Shown: positions 53,652 through 62,071, counted from the stretch's first letter. The stretch is DNA of 64,000 nucleotides from Halalkalibacter urbisdiaboli (GCF_002156385.1 NZ_MVJM01000002.1:1259209-1323208), one strand, 5' to 3'. The notes: generated from the sequence alone by a model not told the origin. Program-made: numbers and translations.

Positions 53652-53867
53652 AGAAAATCACACTTAACTCTTATTGATCAGGAAAACAGTGGAGAGAAGG
53701 TAGCCATTAATCAAGAAAATTTGGAAAAATATGATAGCTTATTTATTCAATCCTTTGGAGATATCCTCCCTAACCCAAGTAACCAAATATATTTTTTAAC
53801 TGGAGCACTACATCCTAACGTTGTGGCTGAGGATATTTTTCAAATAGAAACATACCAGTTAATTTAG
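53652..53867 (+). pseudogene. Open-frame remnant, unknown
   Basis: A start-less open frame of 71 codons reading through LIDQENSGEKVAINQENLEK and LFIQSFGDILPNPSNQIYFL to a TAG. Composition looks protein-like, but there is no start, ribosome site or recognised family. Listed as a likely gene scar inside the island. Confidence 0.3.
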
Positions 53868-53951
53868 AAAAATACCCATGGATAACAACTCCGCTATTTA
53901 ATGTTTTTAATAAAATACAACAATTGTGACATATTAGCTTAAAAATAAAAA

Positions 53952-54008
53952 CAAACAAAAAAGAAGAAGGGAAATCAGCATCCGATGATTTCCCTTCTTA
54001 CTTTTTAT
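53952..54008. terminator. Strong bidirectional terminator
   Basis: AAGAAGGGAAATCA (53964) and TGATTTCCCTTCTT (53986) form a perfect 14-bp stem, with A-rich sequence before and ACTTTTTA after. Confidence 0.85.
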
Positions 54009-54058
54009 AGTGGTTTTTTTCTGTAAATAAAACTCTTTATTGAGGATAAAGTTTACCG

Positions 54059-54080
54059 TTACTTATGATACGGTTCTCGG
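54059..54080 (+). repeat. rlmH-end-like att repeat D
   Basis: TTACTTATGATACGGTTCTC followed by GG is identical to the rlmH 3' end (59732 onward) over the first 17 or so bases, including the TTATGATA core. Upstream GTTTACCG parallels copies B and E. Confidence 0.75.
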
Positions 54081-54223
54081 TGGAAAATCTAAATAAGGTT
54101 TTAACTAAATTACTCATCAGAATTTTCTTCTTGCAACAGCCTTTCTTTCAATACTTCCAAATTCAGTATAAACATAATTACACAGGCTCCGACCTTGATA
54201 AATAAAGTAGTATTTCTATTAGA

Positions 54224-55309
54224 TTAAACGACCGTTATGTGGACACCATTTTTTGTGAAGAATTGATTTACAAATGACGAATCTATAGAGCCTTCTTCAA
54301 GTTCTTCAGGAAAATATATTTTTGCAGATAATGGCTTCTCTTTTTCCTGGAGTACTTTTTCTGCTTGAATGACTGCTCCAAGTGCAGTGAGATGCGTTTG
54401 ACCTAACGGGTCTGAAATGGTAACTATAATCCCCTTCTCGAAATTATCATGACCCATCCCTTTTGCTTCAATGACAATCTGATGTGTATCACCTTCTCCT
54501 GGATTGTATAACACGCTTTTGCGAAGTGATTTGAATGATTTTCCGCTGATTAGTTTCCATATACCTGTCGCAACTAAGAAACGTAGAGAATATGTGGAAA
54601 ATTTATGATTAAATGCAATTCGTACATTGACTGAATCTGCATTTAATGTTTTTGGAAGCGTAAAATGATCAGGTGTATCTATCCTATAGCATTTTGTACT
54701 AAAGGAATTTGGAAATTTTACATGTACCGGATCAGTCAAGGGATAAACTTGACGCTGCAACCTATTTTCAGTAATCTCAAAAGGAACAGATAAACGATCC
54801 ATATATTCAATTGAATTTGGACCCGCTTTGTCCTTAATTGAGTGAAGGATATTAATATTAACAAGATGGACATCTTTAAAGGAAGCTGTCGTTAACTTCG
54901 AAAATAACGCAGCTACGCCACCCATCCACCCTGAAGATAAGACCACTGGTGAATGCAGCTTCATTTTGTTCAACATGTGTATTGAATCCTTCATATGTTC
55001 TGTCCAACTTGTTATATCAATTATAGGGATACGCTTCTCGACTGCAGATCGTAACAAATAATGCTCGGGATCGTTGACAGCATTAATAATCAATGTCAAA
55101 TCCCTTTTCACTTCCTTTAAAGGATCTTTTGAAAGATTATCTATCTTTATTGCATGAATTCTACTATCATTTTCAAATAAATCTTTTGCTTTCTCAGGAT
55201 GACGTCCACCAATAAAAATTTCAAGATCATACTGCTGATCACCTAAAATTTCAGCAATTTGCCTTCCTACTACACCATAACCACCTACAATTAATACACT
55301 CTTTTTCAT
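54224..55309 (-). CDS. Saccharopine dehydrogenase-like NAD(P)-binding protein
   Basis: A 361-residue protein with an N-terminal Rossmann fold (VLIVGGYGVVGRQIAEIL, then IFIGGRHPEKAKDLF) and a saccharopine-reductase-like middle (LIINAVNDPEHYLLRSAVEK, IPIIDITSWTEHM, PVVLSSGWMGGVAALFSKLT). The true substrate is unknown; many such proteins are not lysine enzymes. The start was moved to ATG 55309 after GGGGGAA. An ArsR-type regulator gene lies upstream on the same strand, and an inverted repeat with GTTTAA half-sites precedes the promoter region. Confidence 0.85.
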   Translation of the reverse strand: MKKSVLIVGGYGVVGRQIAEILGDQQYDLEIFIGGRHPEKAKDLFENDSRIHAIKIDNLSKDPLKEVKRDLTLIINAVNDPEHYLLRSAVEKRIPIIDITSWTEHMKDSIHMLNKMKLHSPVVLSSGWMGGVAALFSKLTTASFKDVHLVNINILHSIKDKAGPNSIEYMDRLSVPFEITENRLQRQVYPLTDPVHVKFPNSFSTKCYRIDTPDHFTLPKTLNADSVNVRIAFNHKFSTYSLRFLVATGIWKLISGKSFKSLRKSVLYNPGEGDTHQIVIEAKGMGHDNFEKGIIVTISDPLGQTHLTALGAVIQAEKVLQEKEKPLSAKIYFPEELEEGSIDSSFVNQFFTKNGVHITVV

Positions 55310-55335
55310 ATTGATTCCCCCATTCAAGATAAAAC

Positions 55336-55368
55336 GTTTATTCGTTTAAACTCTTAAACATAATAAAC
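55336..55368. promoter_or_regulatory. Inverted repeat before the saccharopine-like gene (ArsR operator?)
   Basis: GTTTATTCGTTTAA (55336) faces TTAAACATAATAAAC (55354), near-perfect complements. A related GTTTATATGTTTAAAC lies at 55755-55770 upstream of the ArsR gene, suggesting one repressor binds both. Confidence 0.5.
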
Positions 55369-55400
55369 AAAACATAAAGAGACTTTAGTGTCTCTTCTAA

Positions 55401-55733
55401 CTATTTTAAGCATCCTTCTTCTTCTATCAATTTAATGAGTTGTTTCATTAATGCAATCACATCATTAATTTCCAATCGATAAAACATTTCAGTACCTTTT
55501 TTTTGTACTTGGACTAATCCTGCTTGTTTTAGAATTTTTAAATGATGGGATATGTTTGGTCTAGACATTGGTATACTCTCTGCAATCATCGTTACATTTA
55601 AAGATTCATTCTCAATTAATAACACGATAATCTGCTGTCGTATAGGATCTCCCAACCCTTGAAAATAAGGACTCAACTGTTGGAATGTCTTAAGTGCACT
55701 GTGTTCTTCAGGTCCCTCTGTTAGTTCGTTCAA
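55401..55733 (-). CDS. ArsR-family winged-helix regulator
   Basis: A 110-residue repressor with the ArsR fold: LGDPIRQQIIVLLIENESLN, VTMIAESIPMSRPNISHHLK (recognition helix) and GLVQVQKKGTEMFYRLEI wing. The ELCVCDL metal-binding motif is replaced by SLNVTMI with no Cys, so it is not a classical metal sensor. It probably controls the adjacent reductase-like gene and itself through GTTTAA-containing inverted repeats. Confidence 0.9.
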   Translation of the reverse strand: MNELTEGPEEHSALKTFQQLSPYFQGLGDPIRQQIIVLLIENESLNVTMIAESIPMSRPNISHHLKILKQAGLVQVQKKGTEMFYRLEINDVIALMKQLIKLIEEEGCLK

Positions 55734-55754
55734 AAATTCCCACCTCAGTATTCT

Positions 55755-55770
55755 GTTTATATGTTTAAAC
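55755..55770. promoter_or_regulatory. Candidate ArsR autoregulatory site
   Basis: GTTTATATGTTTAAAC, sharing GTTTA and GTTTAA elements with the repeat at 55336-55368. Confidence 0.4.
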
Positions 55771-56174
55771 GCATTATATTTTAGACGTGGATTAATTGCA
55801 ACTGTTTTTTTACTTAAGCTGCTAAACGGTGGTTTACCAGCTATATAAAGATAGTCTTGACATTAAATAATTTTGGCGACATACATATACTTCAAATATT
55901 TTTATAAAGTTTCATCACATTTGCTTCATATAAGTTGCAATAACTTTTAGATTTGTCATGAAAGTATTGTGTTGGTGAGTTCTAGCATTATCAATATCTC
56001 TACGTTCTTCTAACGTCTGCAGACTATAACTAATGAGAATGGATTTCTTCTGCTTCTTGAAAAGTTAAGCCATCTTTAAACTTCTCTCTATTCTTGTTTA
56101 GCTTTACCTTTTTTAAAGGTCTAGTATCTTTTTCTTTTTGGTGTCATATTTTCAGAACAGGAATAACACCGCCT
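55771..56174. other. Degenerate intergenic DNA with gene scars
   Basis: No intact gene. On the minus strand pieces such as FKDGLTFQEAEEIHSH and LEERRDIDNARTHQHNTFMT can be read in different frames between about 55920 and 56090, interrupted by stops; they look like a decayed coding sequence of unknown family. Confidence 0.35.
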
Positions 56175-56197
56175 TTACTTATGGTAAGGTTCACCGT
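56175..56197 (+). repeat. rlmH-end-like att repeat C
   Basis: TTACTTATGGTAAGGTTCAC followed by CGT, with upstream CGCCTT. The core is TTATGGTA. About 100 bases downstream match the flank of repeat E, including GACCACAAA and the GCCACTCC/GGAGTGGC hairpin at 56259-56282. Confidence 0.65.
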
Positions 56198-56258
56198 AAT
56201 CTATCTAAGCACAAAGTGGATTTTGACCACAAAATATACATCAATCTATAAAAACAGA

Positions 56259-56282
56259 GCCACTCCTGACAATGGAGTGGCT
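56259..56282. terminator. Terminator-like hairpin near att repeat C
   Basis: GCCACTCC/GGAGTGGC around TGACAAT, the counterpart of the hairpin at 50229-50252. Confidence 0.5.
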
Positions 56283-56467
56283 TTGGATAGAACTTCTCGT
56301 TATTTGAACAATCGTTCTGAGTTTGCGAAGCAACTCTTCTGAATCTAATTATCCACCCGTTCGTTTCATCAATTCTTCAACGGCCCTATATCGGGAAGCC
56401 GGACCCGTCGATTCGCCACCTATAGCTTCATTCAGTGTTAGAAGAAAGCTAACGATAACAACGCAGA

Positions 56468-57160
56468 TTAGTAGAGAAAGGGGATAAACTTTTTTGTCTT
56501 GTTTTGGTAGGCCCGAAATTCCTCCCCATATTTATTTTCGAGATGACGGTCAAGCATCGGAATATTATAAAATGCAAAAAAGCAAAACAAGAAAATCGGA
56601 ATAACAAACGACCACGGATTCCAAGTCAACAGCGCTAGCGCAAGTACCCAGAGCAGGTCCCCAAAATAGTTAATGTGGGCGGAGTAGCGAAACAAGCCCC
56701 CTGTATAAACCTGACCTCTATTTTCAGGTTTTCGTTTCCAGTGAGCACGTAACCACTCGGAAACGGTGTTTAGAAACGATCCAACTACAAAAATGGCAAT
56801 GAATAAAAGATCCCATCCATCTAGGGCTCTATTCGTGGGCAGACTTAATAGCGGGAACCCGACATAATAAAGCGAAAACGCTAGGGGGATGGTGAAGACT
56901 TCCACCCAAGGCATCGCTCTTCTCAAGAAGATAAAGATTGTGGCGAACATCCTTAAATATACAAGGACAATTAGAATAAATAGGAGTATGTTTCGCTCTT
57001 GATTACCCGATGGCAGACTCCAGTATAACAACTCGTTGAGTGTTTCCGTTCCTTTGAAGAGAAGTAACCACCCAGACAAACATAGAACTATCGTTTCTAG
57101 TGCAATAAGTGTAAAGCGTGGCAGCCAGTATCCAGTATTTCGATTATAGATCGACACCAT
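56468..57160 (-). CDS. Isoprenylcysteine methyltransferase-like membrane protein (DUF1295/ICMT type)
   Basis: A 230-residue protein with six membrane segments. The C-terminal part is ICMT/DUF1295-like: GGLFRYSAHINYFGDLLWVL (SAM-binding region with the conserved Arg-x-x-x-His-x-x-Tyr pattern) and PMLDRHLENKYGEEFRAYQN near the end. The bacterial substrate is unknown, probably a lipid or quinone-like molecule. The start was set at ATG 57160 right after GGAGGAGG. It diverges from a TetR gene across a long palindrome. Confidence 0.8.
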   Translation of the reverse strand: MVSIYNRNTGYWLPRFTLIALETIVLCLSGWLLLFKGTETLNELLYWSLPSGNQERNILLFILIVLVYLRMFATIFIFLRRAMPWVEVFTIPLAFSLYYVGFPLLSLPTNRALDGWDLLFIAIFVVGSFLNTVSEWLRAHWKRKPENRGQVYTGGLFRYSAHINYFGDLLWVLALALLTWNPWSFVIPIFLFCFFAFYNIPMLDRHLENKYGEEFRAYQNKTKKFIPFLY

Positions 57161-57234
57161 GAGCCTCCTCCAATTTTGAACTATCCAATAAAATATTTCA
57201 TAATTTAATGATACACCGTCCTTTTTGTTCGTAC

Positions 57235-57279
57235 AAGATATTTTTGAAATATATCCTTGCAATATTTCAAAGATATCTT
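57235..57279. promoter_or_regulatory. 45-bp inverted repeat, probable TetR operator
   Basis: AAGATATTTTTGAAATAT (57235) faces ATATTTCAAAGATATCTT (57262), complementary at 17 of 18 positions with a 9-base spacer, between the divergent TetR and ICMT-like genes. Confidence 0.75.
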
Positions 57280-57302
57280 ATGATAAAGATGAGGTGGACA
57301 AT

Positions 57303-57884
57303 ATGGATGGATTTATTCGGCGTACCGAGCAGAAAAAGACGAAGATTCTAGAGGTCGCCAAAAAAAAGTTACTGAATGAGACCTTTAAAACTTCCACTAT
57401 TCAGGAAATCGCCAAGGAAGCGATTGTTTCACAAGTGTCGATATACAATTATTTCGGTAGTAAAGACATTTTGCTGTTTGAAGCGGTAAGTAGTATTCTA
57501 GACGGAAAGTTGGCGCGATATTACACTCTCTTAATTGAAGATATGGACTATCCAAAGCTCGTGAGTACCATCATGTCCGAAGAAATTGCACTCGTAAAGA
57601 AGCTGAATGTATGGATGAAGCAAGCGGTTAATGTTTATCAGATCAATGAACAAATAAAGGAATATCAGGATACCAGGCTTGCTCCCTTTCTAGTCGCTTT
57701 AATAAACAAGGGGATTGAGGAAGGATTTGTATCACAGGATTTAACAGAACGAGAAATTCTTTTTTACTTTCGTATGTATCAGCAAGCTATGGCGCAATCT
57801 CATGAGGAGCAAAACCCTTTGCTTCACGTCATTTCCGAAGAGAGGCTCATTCAATTTTTCTTTTATGGTTTGTGGGGAAAGTAG
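57303..57884 (+). CDS. TetR-family transcriptional regulator
   Basis: A 193-residue regulator with an N-terminal TetR helix-turn-helix (KILEVAKKKLLNETFKTSTI, QEIAKEAIVSQVSIYNYFGS, KDILLFEAV) and a helical ligand-binding domain. ATG at 57303 after GATGAGGTGG. It likely represses the divergent ICMT-like gene and itself via the palindrome at 57235-57279. A terminator follows immediately. Confidence 0.92.
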   Translation: MDGFIRRTEQKKTKILEVAKKKLLNETFKTSTIQEIAKEAIVSQVSIYNYFGSKDILLFEAVSSILDGKLARYYTLLIEDMDYPKLVSTIMSEEIALVKKLNVWMKQAVNVYQINEQIKEYQDTRLAPFLVALINKGIEEGFVSQDLTEREILFYFRMYQQAMAQSHEEQNPLLHVISEERLIQFFFYGLWGK

Positions 57885-57892
57885 ATAGATCT

Positions 57893-57922
57893 AGGCCATT
57901 CCTTATTGAAATGGCCTTATTG
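57893..57922 (+). terminator. Intrinsic terminator of the TetR gene
   Basis: AGGCCATT and AATGGCCT form an 8-bp stem followed by TATTGATTATTT. The stretch 57923-58084 holds no gene. Confidence 0.7.
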
Positions 57923-58084
57923 ATTATTTATGGTTTCGCAATCCTTAGGCGGACTGGAAAAGCCTATTATATCCAGAACTGCTCTAATGAACTGAAAGTC
58001 AATAAGTCTAGGCAAATTCCCGTTGTTTATAATAGGGGGTTATTTCTTTTGAACTTATTACTATTTGAACCTTTCGCTTTACCA

Positions 58085-58107
58085 CTACTTATGATACAGT
58101 TCACCGC
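58085..58107 (+). repeat. rlmH-end-like att repeat B
   Basis: CTACTTATGATACAGTTCAC followed by CGC matches the rlmH end at 59731 with only two differences in 23 bases; upstream CGCTTTACCA parallels repeats D and E. Confidence 0.8.
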
Positions 58108-58257
58108 AACATAGTAAGGGGCAAATGAATGAATGCAATCAAACTTGAGGTGAATTTTGAACACTAACAACCGTCTTTGGACTTTTTATTTTATCTCATG
58201 ATTACTTGGATGTAGCCATTGAAATATATGGTAATGTATGGTACTGTCACAAGGCAG

Positions 58258-58269
58258 GAACGTATGTTC
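58258..58269 (+). promoter_or_regulatory. LexA-type SOS box before the methyltransferase gene
   Basis: GAACGTATGTTC fits the Bacillus LexA core GAAC-N4-GTTC (consensus CGAACRNRYGTTYG). It lies about 70 bases upstream of the start, near a possible TTGATC-16-TATCAA promoter. Confidence 0.45.
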
Positions 58270-58339
58270 TTGATCTTTGACTCTTTATTCGTATCAAACA
58301 GATAGGTCGAAAAATTTACCCATTTAGGAGGGTGTCTGC

Positions 58340-59146
58340 TTGAACAAAGATTCTATTTATAGAACAAACGTTATTGGTGCTAGTGAGGTTGGTGTCGCCA
58401 ACTCGATCGACATGGATAAGAATGTTATACATAAAACAAACAGCTTCTATTGGGATACAAAAGGAAATGACTACTTAGGGGCAATTGTGCTTCCTTTTTA
58501 TGGGGCATTTGTCTCAGAAGAAAAACACCAACTTTTTGGTGATGTTTCAGGAAAAAAGATGCTGGAGATAGGCTGTGGAAACGGTCAATCCTTGCAATAT
58601 CAGGGGGACCGTAAAGCATCTGAACTGTGGGGTATGGATATATCAGAAAAACAAATCGAAAAGGCAATGCAACATTTGACCTCATGTGGCCTTTCAGCTA
58701 AATTGGTCTGTTCCCCCATGGAAGAAGAATGTGGCATACCAAAGGATTATTTTGACTTTGTTTATTCGGTTTATGCTATAGGCTGGACCACCGACCTTGA
58801 GGGTACTTTTCGCCGAATCGCTTCTTACTTAAAAAAAGATGGTGTATTTATTTTCAGTTGGTCCCATCCTATACATAAATGTGTTGTTGCAGAAAATAAT
58901 ATGCTTGCTTTTAAGAAATGTTATTTCGATGAATCTTGGTATTCGGTTGCTCTTGATGACGGTGAGCTAACGTTATCGGATCGTAAACTTTCAACTTATG
59001 TGAATGCGTTGGCAAAAGCGGGGTTTGTCATTGAGCAAATGATTGAGGAATCTGATGATGAAATTATACAATCACGGGACAGCGGATTTGCGAGAAAGGC
59101 AAAGATGCTTCCTGTAACTTTTGTCATCAAAGCAAGAAAGCTATAG
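58340..59146 (+). CDS. Class I SAM-dependent methyltransferase
   Basis: A 268-residue methyltransferase: SAM motif I KMLEIGCGNGQSL near residue 75, acidic loop LWGMDISEKQIEKAM, motif IV-like YFDFVYSVYAIGWTTD, and post-motif VFIFSWSHPIHKC. It belongs to the broad Methyltransf_11 group acting on small molecules. The TTG start at 58340 follows AGGAGGGTG. It fills the cassette between att repeat B and rlmH, has its own terminator, and may be LexA-controlled. Confidence 0.85.
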   Translation: MNKDSIYRTNVIGASEVGVANSIDMDKNVIHKTNSFYWDTKGNDYLGAIVLPFYGAFVSEEKHQLFGDVSGKKMLEIGCGNGQSLQYQGDRKASELWGMDISEKQIEKAMQHLTSCGLSAKLVCSPMEEECGIPKDYFDFVYSVYAIGWTTDLEGTFRRIASYLKKDGVFIFSWSHPIHKCVVAENNMLAFKKCYFDESWYSVALDDGELTLSDRKLSTYVNALAKAGFVIEQMIEESDDEIIQSRDSGFARKAKMLPVTFVIKARKL

Positions 59147-59168
59147 CCCTTTATTCAATTACTGAGAT

Positions 59169-59222
59169 AAAAGAACCGTAAGACTTCTGCCAATAATGGT
59201 TAGTCTGCGGTTCTTGCTTTGT
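59169..59222 (+). terminator. Intrinsic terminator of the methyltransferase gene
   Basis: AAGAACCG pairs with CGGTTCTT, with inner AGACT/AGTCT, followed by GCTTTG. Confidence 0.75.
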
Positions 59223-59232
59223 CCGTATGTAA

Positions 59233-59686
59233 AAGGAGATCATTAAGCTTGTCTCTACGCCAGAAATTATAAGATCTATTGTGAGCAAGCTCAAACAAAA
59301 TAGTTCAATTGATACCCAGCCAATGTTAAAAGAACTGCAAGAATTAAAAAGAGAACTTAACAATGTTCAATCAAAAAAAGAAGAAAATTTGCAACTTGAA
59401 CTAAATAATAAAATTCCTCTTAATGCAAAGAATGGAGTTTTTGAATTCAAAGGAAAAAGAACTCAAAGAAAAAGTGACAAAGATCGAAAATGAAATCACA
59501 ATCATTGAATCTCAAAGCTTAATTGACACTGACTATATCAATACAGTTCTTAAAAACTTCCTGCATATGTTTGAAGAAGCAGACATTGAATTAAAAAAGA
59601 GACTTCTTCACTCTTTAATCGATAATATCTCCGTTAAAGATGGCAACGGAGCAAAGAATAATTCGAAAAATAACATTAGTTTTTGA
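59233..59686 (+). pseudogene. Large serine recombinase, frameshifted C-terminal remnant
   Basis: The frame from 59233 reads KEIIKLVSTPEIIRSIVSKL, then a Lys/Glu/Gln coiled coil. Near 59420-59460 the coding frame shifts, continuing as KELKEKVTKIENEITIIESQ and ending FEEADIELKKRLLHSLIDNI-SVKDG. These are features of the C-terminal coiled-coil and tail of large serine recombinases (the family of CcrA/CcrB and phage integrases). The catalytic domain is gone. It lies between the cassette methyltransferase and the rlmH attachment site, where a recombinase acting on that site would be expected. Confidence 0.65.
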
Positions 59687-59730
59687 GCCTCAAGACATTG
59701 AGGCTCTTTCTAACAAAAATTCGTTTGCGG

Positions 59731-59755
59731 CTACTTATGATACGGTTCACCCCGA
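59731..59755 (+). repeat. rlmH 3' end, att-like site A (reference copy)
   Basis: CTACTTATGATACGGTTCAC followed by CCCG encodes, on the minus strand, the last rlmH residues RGEPYHK and the stop. The TATCATAA core is also the core of the staphylococcal SCC attachment site at the same gene end. Confidence 0.8.
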
Positions 59756-60210
59756 TTAATCCGAAACGCCCGATACACCTGCTCCAACAGTACTAACCTC
59801 ATTAATTGATGCGGAAAGGTCATTTTTGAGAACGATAAGGTGTCGTCCGCTCGTTTCATGACTTCGTCCGATAATCCAAGTGAGCCTCCGATAATGAAAG
59901 CGACTTTGCTTTTTCCGTACGTTGCGAGTTTGTCTAGGTTTGCTGCTAATTGCTCAGAGGTGAGCATGTTTCCTTCTATTGCTAACGCGATGACGTGGGT
60001 ATCGGCTCCGATTTTGGAGAGAATTCTTTCTCCCTCTTTTTGTTTGATTTGCTGCATATCGGCTTCACTTAAATTTTCTGGCGCTTTTTCATCAGGTACT
60101 TCAATGATATCCATTTTTGCGTAAGCACTTAGTCTCTTCGTATATTCTGTAATTCCTTGTTTTAAATATTTTTCTTTTAGTTTTCCAACAGTGATAATTG
60201 AGATATTCAC
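59731..60210 (-). CDS. rlmH: 23S rRNA (pseudouridine-1915-N3) methyltransferase RlmH
   Basis: A 159-residue SPOUT methyltransferase that methylates pseudouridine 1915 of helix 69 in 70S ribosomes. Features: [17 protein letters not shown], the SAM-binding knot [16 protein letters not shown], and the C-terminal [20 protein letters not shown] with [12 protein letters not shown]. The GTG start at 60210 gives the universal 159-residue length. Its 3' end is the known insertion site for staphylococcal cassette chromosomes; related repeats lie downstream here. Confidence 0.97.
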   Translation of the reverse strand: MNISIITVGKLKEKYLKQGITEYTKRLSAYAKMDIIEVPDEKAPENLSEADMQQIKQKEGERILSKIGADTHVIALAIEGNMLTSEQLAANLDKLATYGKSKVAFIIGGSLGLSDEVMKRADDTLSFSKMTFPHQLMRLVLLEQVYRAFRINRGEPYHK

Positions 60211-60281
60211 AATGTGTATGGCTCCCTCCACAAAGTTTATCCACAGAAGTTATCCACATATCAACAATGTTGACAACTTAT

Positions 60282-60473
60282 CTACTTAGAAATGTGGTAG
60301 ATTGCTGGTTTTTCGCAAAAACTGCATACTGTGGATAACGATTTTTCTTCTGTGTACTTCTCTATAATCGGTGCTGCTTCATGTTCATCTATAATAATAT
60401 CCATTGCTAACTCGATATGCTCTTCGCATGCGTGATACATTGGTTTTCCGTCCTTTCTTTTTTCCCAATCCAT
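60282..60473 (-). CDS. CxxH/CxxC small protein
   Basis: A 63-residue protein with the pattern of a Bacillus family found between rlmH and htrC: MYHACEEHIELAMDIIIDEH at residues ~12-31 (CxxH) and TVCSFCEKPAIYHI near the end (CxxC), probably a zinc site. Function unknown. It is separated from htrC by a terminator and lies 71 bases before rlmH. Confidence 0.9.
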   Translation of the reverse strand: MDWEKRKDGKPMYHACEEHIELAMDIIIDEHEAAPIIEKYTEEKSLSTVCSFCEKPAIYHISK

Positions 60474-60511
60474 TATAGCATACCTATTCCATTGCCTGTG
60501 GATACTTTTTA

Positions 60512-60551
60512 AATCAAAAAAATTGAGCCCTTTATTTAAAAGAGCTCAATT
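60512..60551 (-). terminator. Intrinsic terminator after htrC
   Basis: On the minus strand AATTGAGC pairs with GCTCAATT, followed by TTTTTGAT, within 20 bases of the htrC stop. Confidence 0.8.
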
Positions 60552-60570
60552 GCTATTTATCCACATCTAT

Positions 60571-61788
60571 TTAAAAGCTTTGTTGTTCTGCTAATTGGAC
60601 ATTTATCGTTTCGCGTTTACCTTCTCGATAAATGATGACTTCAACGTTGTCACCAATTTTTCGTTCTGTATATAAAAACTTCCGTAAAGCATGACCATCT
60701 TCAATTTCTTCACCGTCAATTTCAACAATGACATCGTACTCTTTAATACCGGCACGGTCTGCTGCTGAGGTTGGTGCAACACTTGTTACGACTACTCCTG
60801 CTTTTACCTCATTCGGAAGCTTTAATGTTTCCTGCCAGTGATAGCTTGGAATCTCACTTAGTGATTTAATTCCCACACCTAGCTGTGGACGTTGTACTTC
60901 ACCGTAACGCTCTAAATCTTCAATTACTGGCATCGCAATGGCTGTTGGAATCGCAAAGCCAATTCCTTCTACAGAGCTTTGAGCAATTTTCATAGAATTA
61001 ATTCCAATTACTTGGCCTTCGATATTTAATAAAGCGCCACCGCTATTACCAGGGTTAATGGCCGCATCTGTTTGAAGAACTTCCGCATGCCAATCAATTT
61101 GACCATTTCCGGTTAAATCTACTGGAATGCTTCGTTCCTTAGCACTAATGATTCCTTGTGTTACAGAACTTGAAAAGCGTAAGCCAAGTGGGTTCCCAAT
61201 CGCAATTGCAGGCTCACCGACTCGAAGTGATTCTGAACTTCCAAATTCGGCTACTGTTTCAATGTTGCTAGCGTCAATTTCTAATACCGCCAAATCAGTA
61301 ATCACGTCTGAACCTAGTAATTCAGCTGGGACTCTTGAACCATCTGCTAAACTAACCTCGATTCCATTAGCTCCTTCAATGACATGATGATTCGTGACAA
61401 CAAATGCTTTGTCGCCTGCCTTTTTATAAATGACTCCTGATCCTGTTCCTTCACCACCCTGCTCAGACCAAAAATTTGATTGCTGCAGATTAATGACCCC
61501 CACCACAGCATCTGATACTTTTTCAACTGCTTTTGTAATATCCGTATTAACTGAATAGCTTACCGTTTGCAAGCCTTCTTGCATAGGCTCCTCTTCACTT
61601 ATAACTTCAGTAGCCCCTTTTGGACTTACCTCATAAGGTAGATAACCCATATTTGATAATACAGGAACCGAAAATAAGACCACCATTCCCCCTGCTACAG
61701 CCCCAATAAATGCCGACAGACCCGATCCACGTTTTGAACTTTTTTGCCGCATTGGTTGCTCTTCGGGATTCATATCATAATAGCCCAT
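60571..61788 (-). CDS. htrC: HtrA-family membrane-anchored serine protease (HtrC/YyxA)
   Basis: A 405-residue protease with a short cytoplasmic N-terminus, one membrane helix (about 25-48), a trypsin-like domain with catalytic His (VVTNHHVIEG), Asp (ITDLAVLEID) and Ser (AAINPGNSGGALLNI), and one C-terminal PDZ domain (about 300-395; KAGVVVTSVAPTSAADRAGI). It degrades misfolded envelope proteins. Position downstream of walJ matches the Bacillus wal operon. A terminator between walJ and this gene suggests a separate promoter. Confidence 0.95.
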   Translation of the reverse strand: MGYYDMNPEEQPMRQKSSKRGSGLSAFIGAVAGGMVVLFSVPVLSNMGYLPYEVSPKGATEVISEEEPMQEGLQTVSYSVNTDITKAVEKVSDAVVGVINLQQSNFWSEQGGEGTGSGVIYKKAGDKAFVVTNHHVIEGANGIEVSLADGSRVPAELLGSDVITDLAVLEIDASNIETVAEFGSSESLRVGEPAIAIGNPLGLRFSSSVTQGIISAKERSIPVDLTGNGQIDWHAEVLQTDAAINPGNSGGALLNIEGQVIGINSMKIAQSSVEGIGFAIPTAIAMPVIEDLERYGEVQRPQLGVGIKSLSEIPSYHWQETLKLPNEVKAGVVVTSVAPTSAADRAGIKEYDVIVEIDGEEIEDGHALRKFLYTERKIGDNVEVIIYREGKRETINVQLAEQQSF

Positions 61789-62071
61789 GACATTTACACT
61801 CTCCTTTTATAAGTTCATTGTACTACTTACCTTTTATTATAATGGTTCTCTCCGGCTTTTCTACTAGGTGACACTATTTTAGATGATTTTTGATACTTCT
61901 AATAGAATCATCAACAACTTTGACGCGCAATCACTAAAAAAGCAATCACCTACAACGAAATGACACACGATTCTGTTATATGATATCCGTTATTACCGTT
62001 TTTAAACATAAAATAATCTGGCAAGGTGCGAGCCATTGCTCTTTCCCGACTTCACGTTATGCGTCCTTAAA

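Noticed and set aside
56094..56342. Plus-strand frame of 82 codons across att repeat C
   Set aside because: Spans the repeat and hairpin, no ribosome site, and the similar region around repeat E does not preserve the frame.
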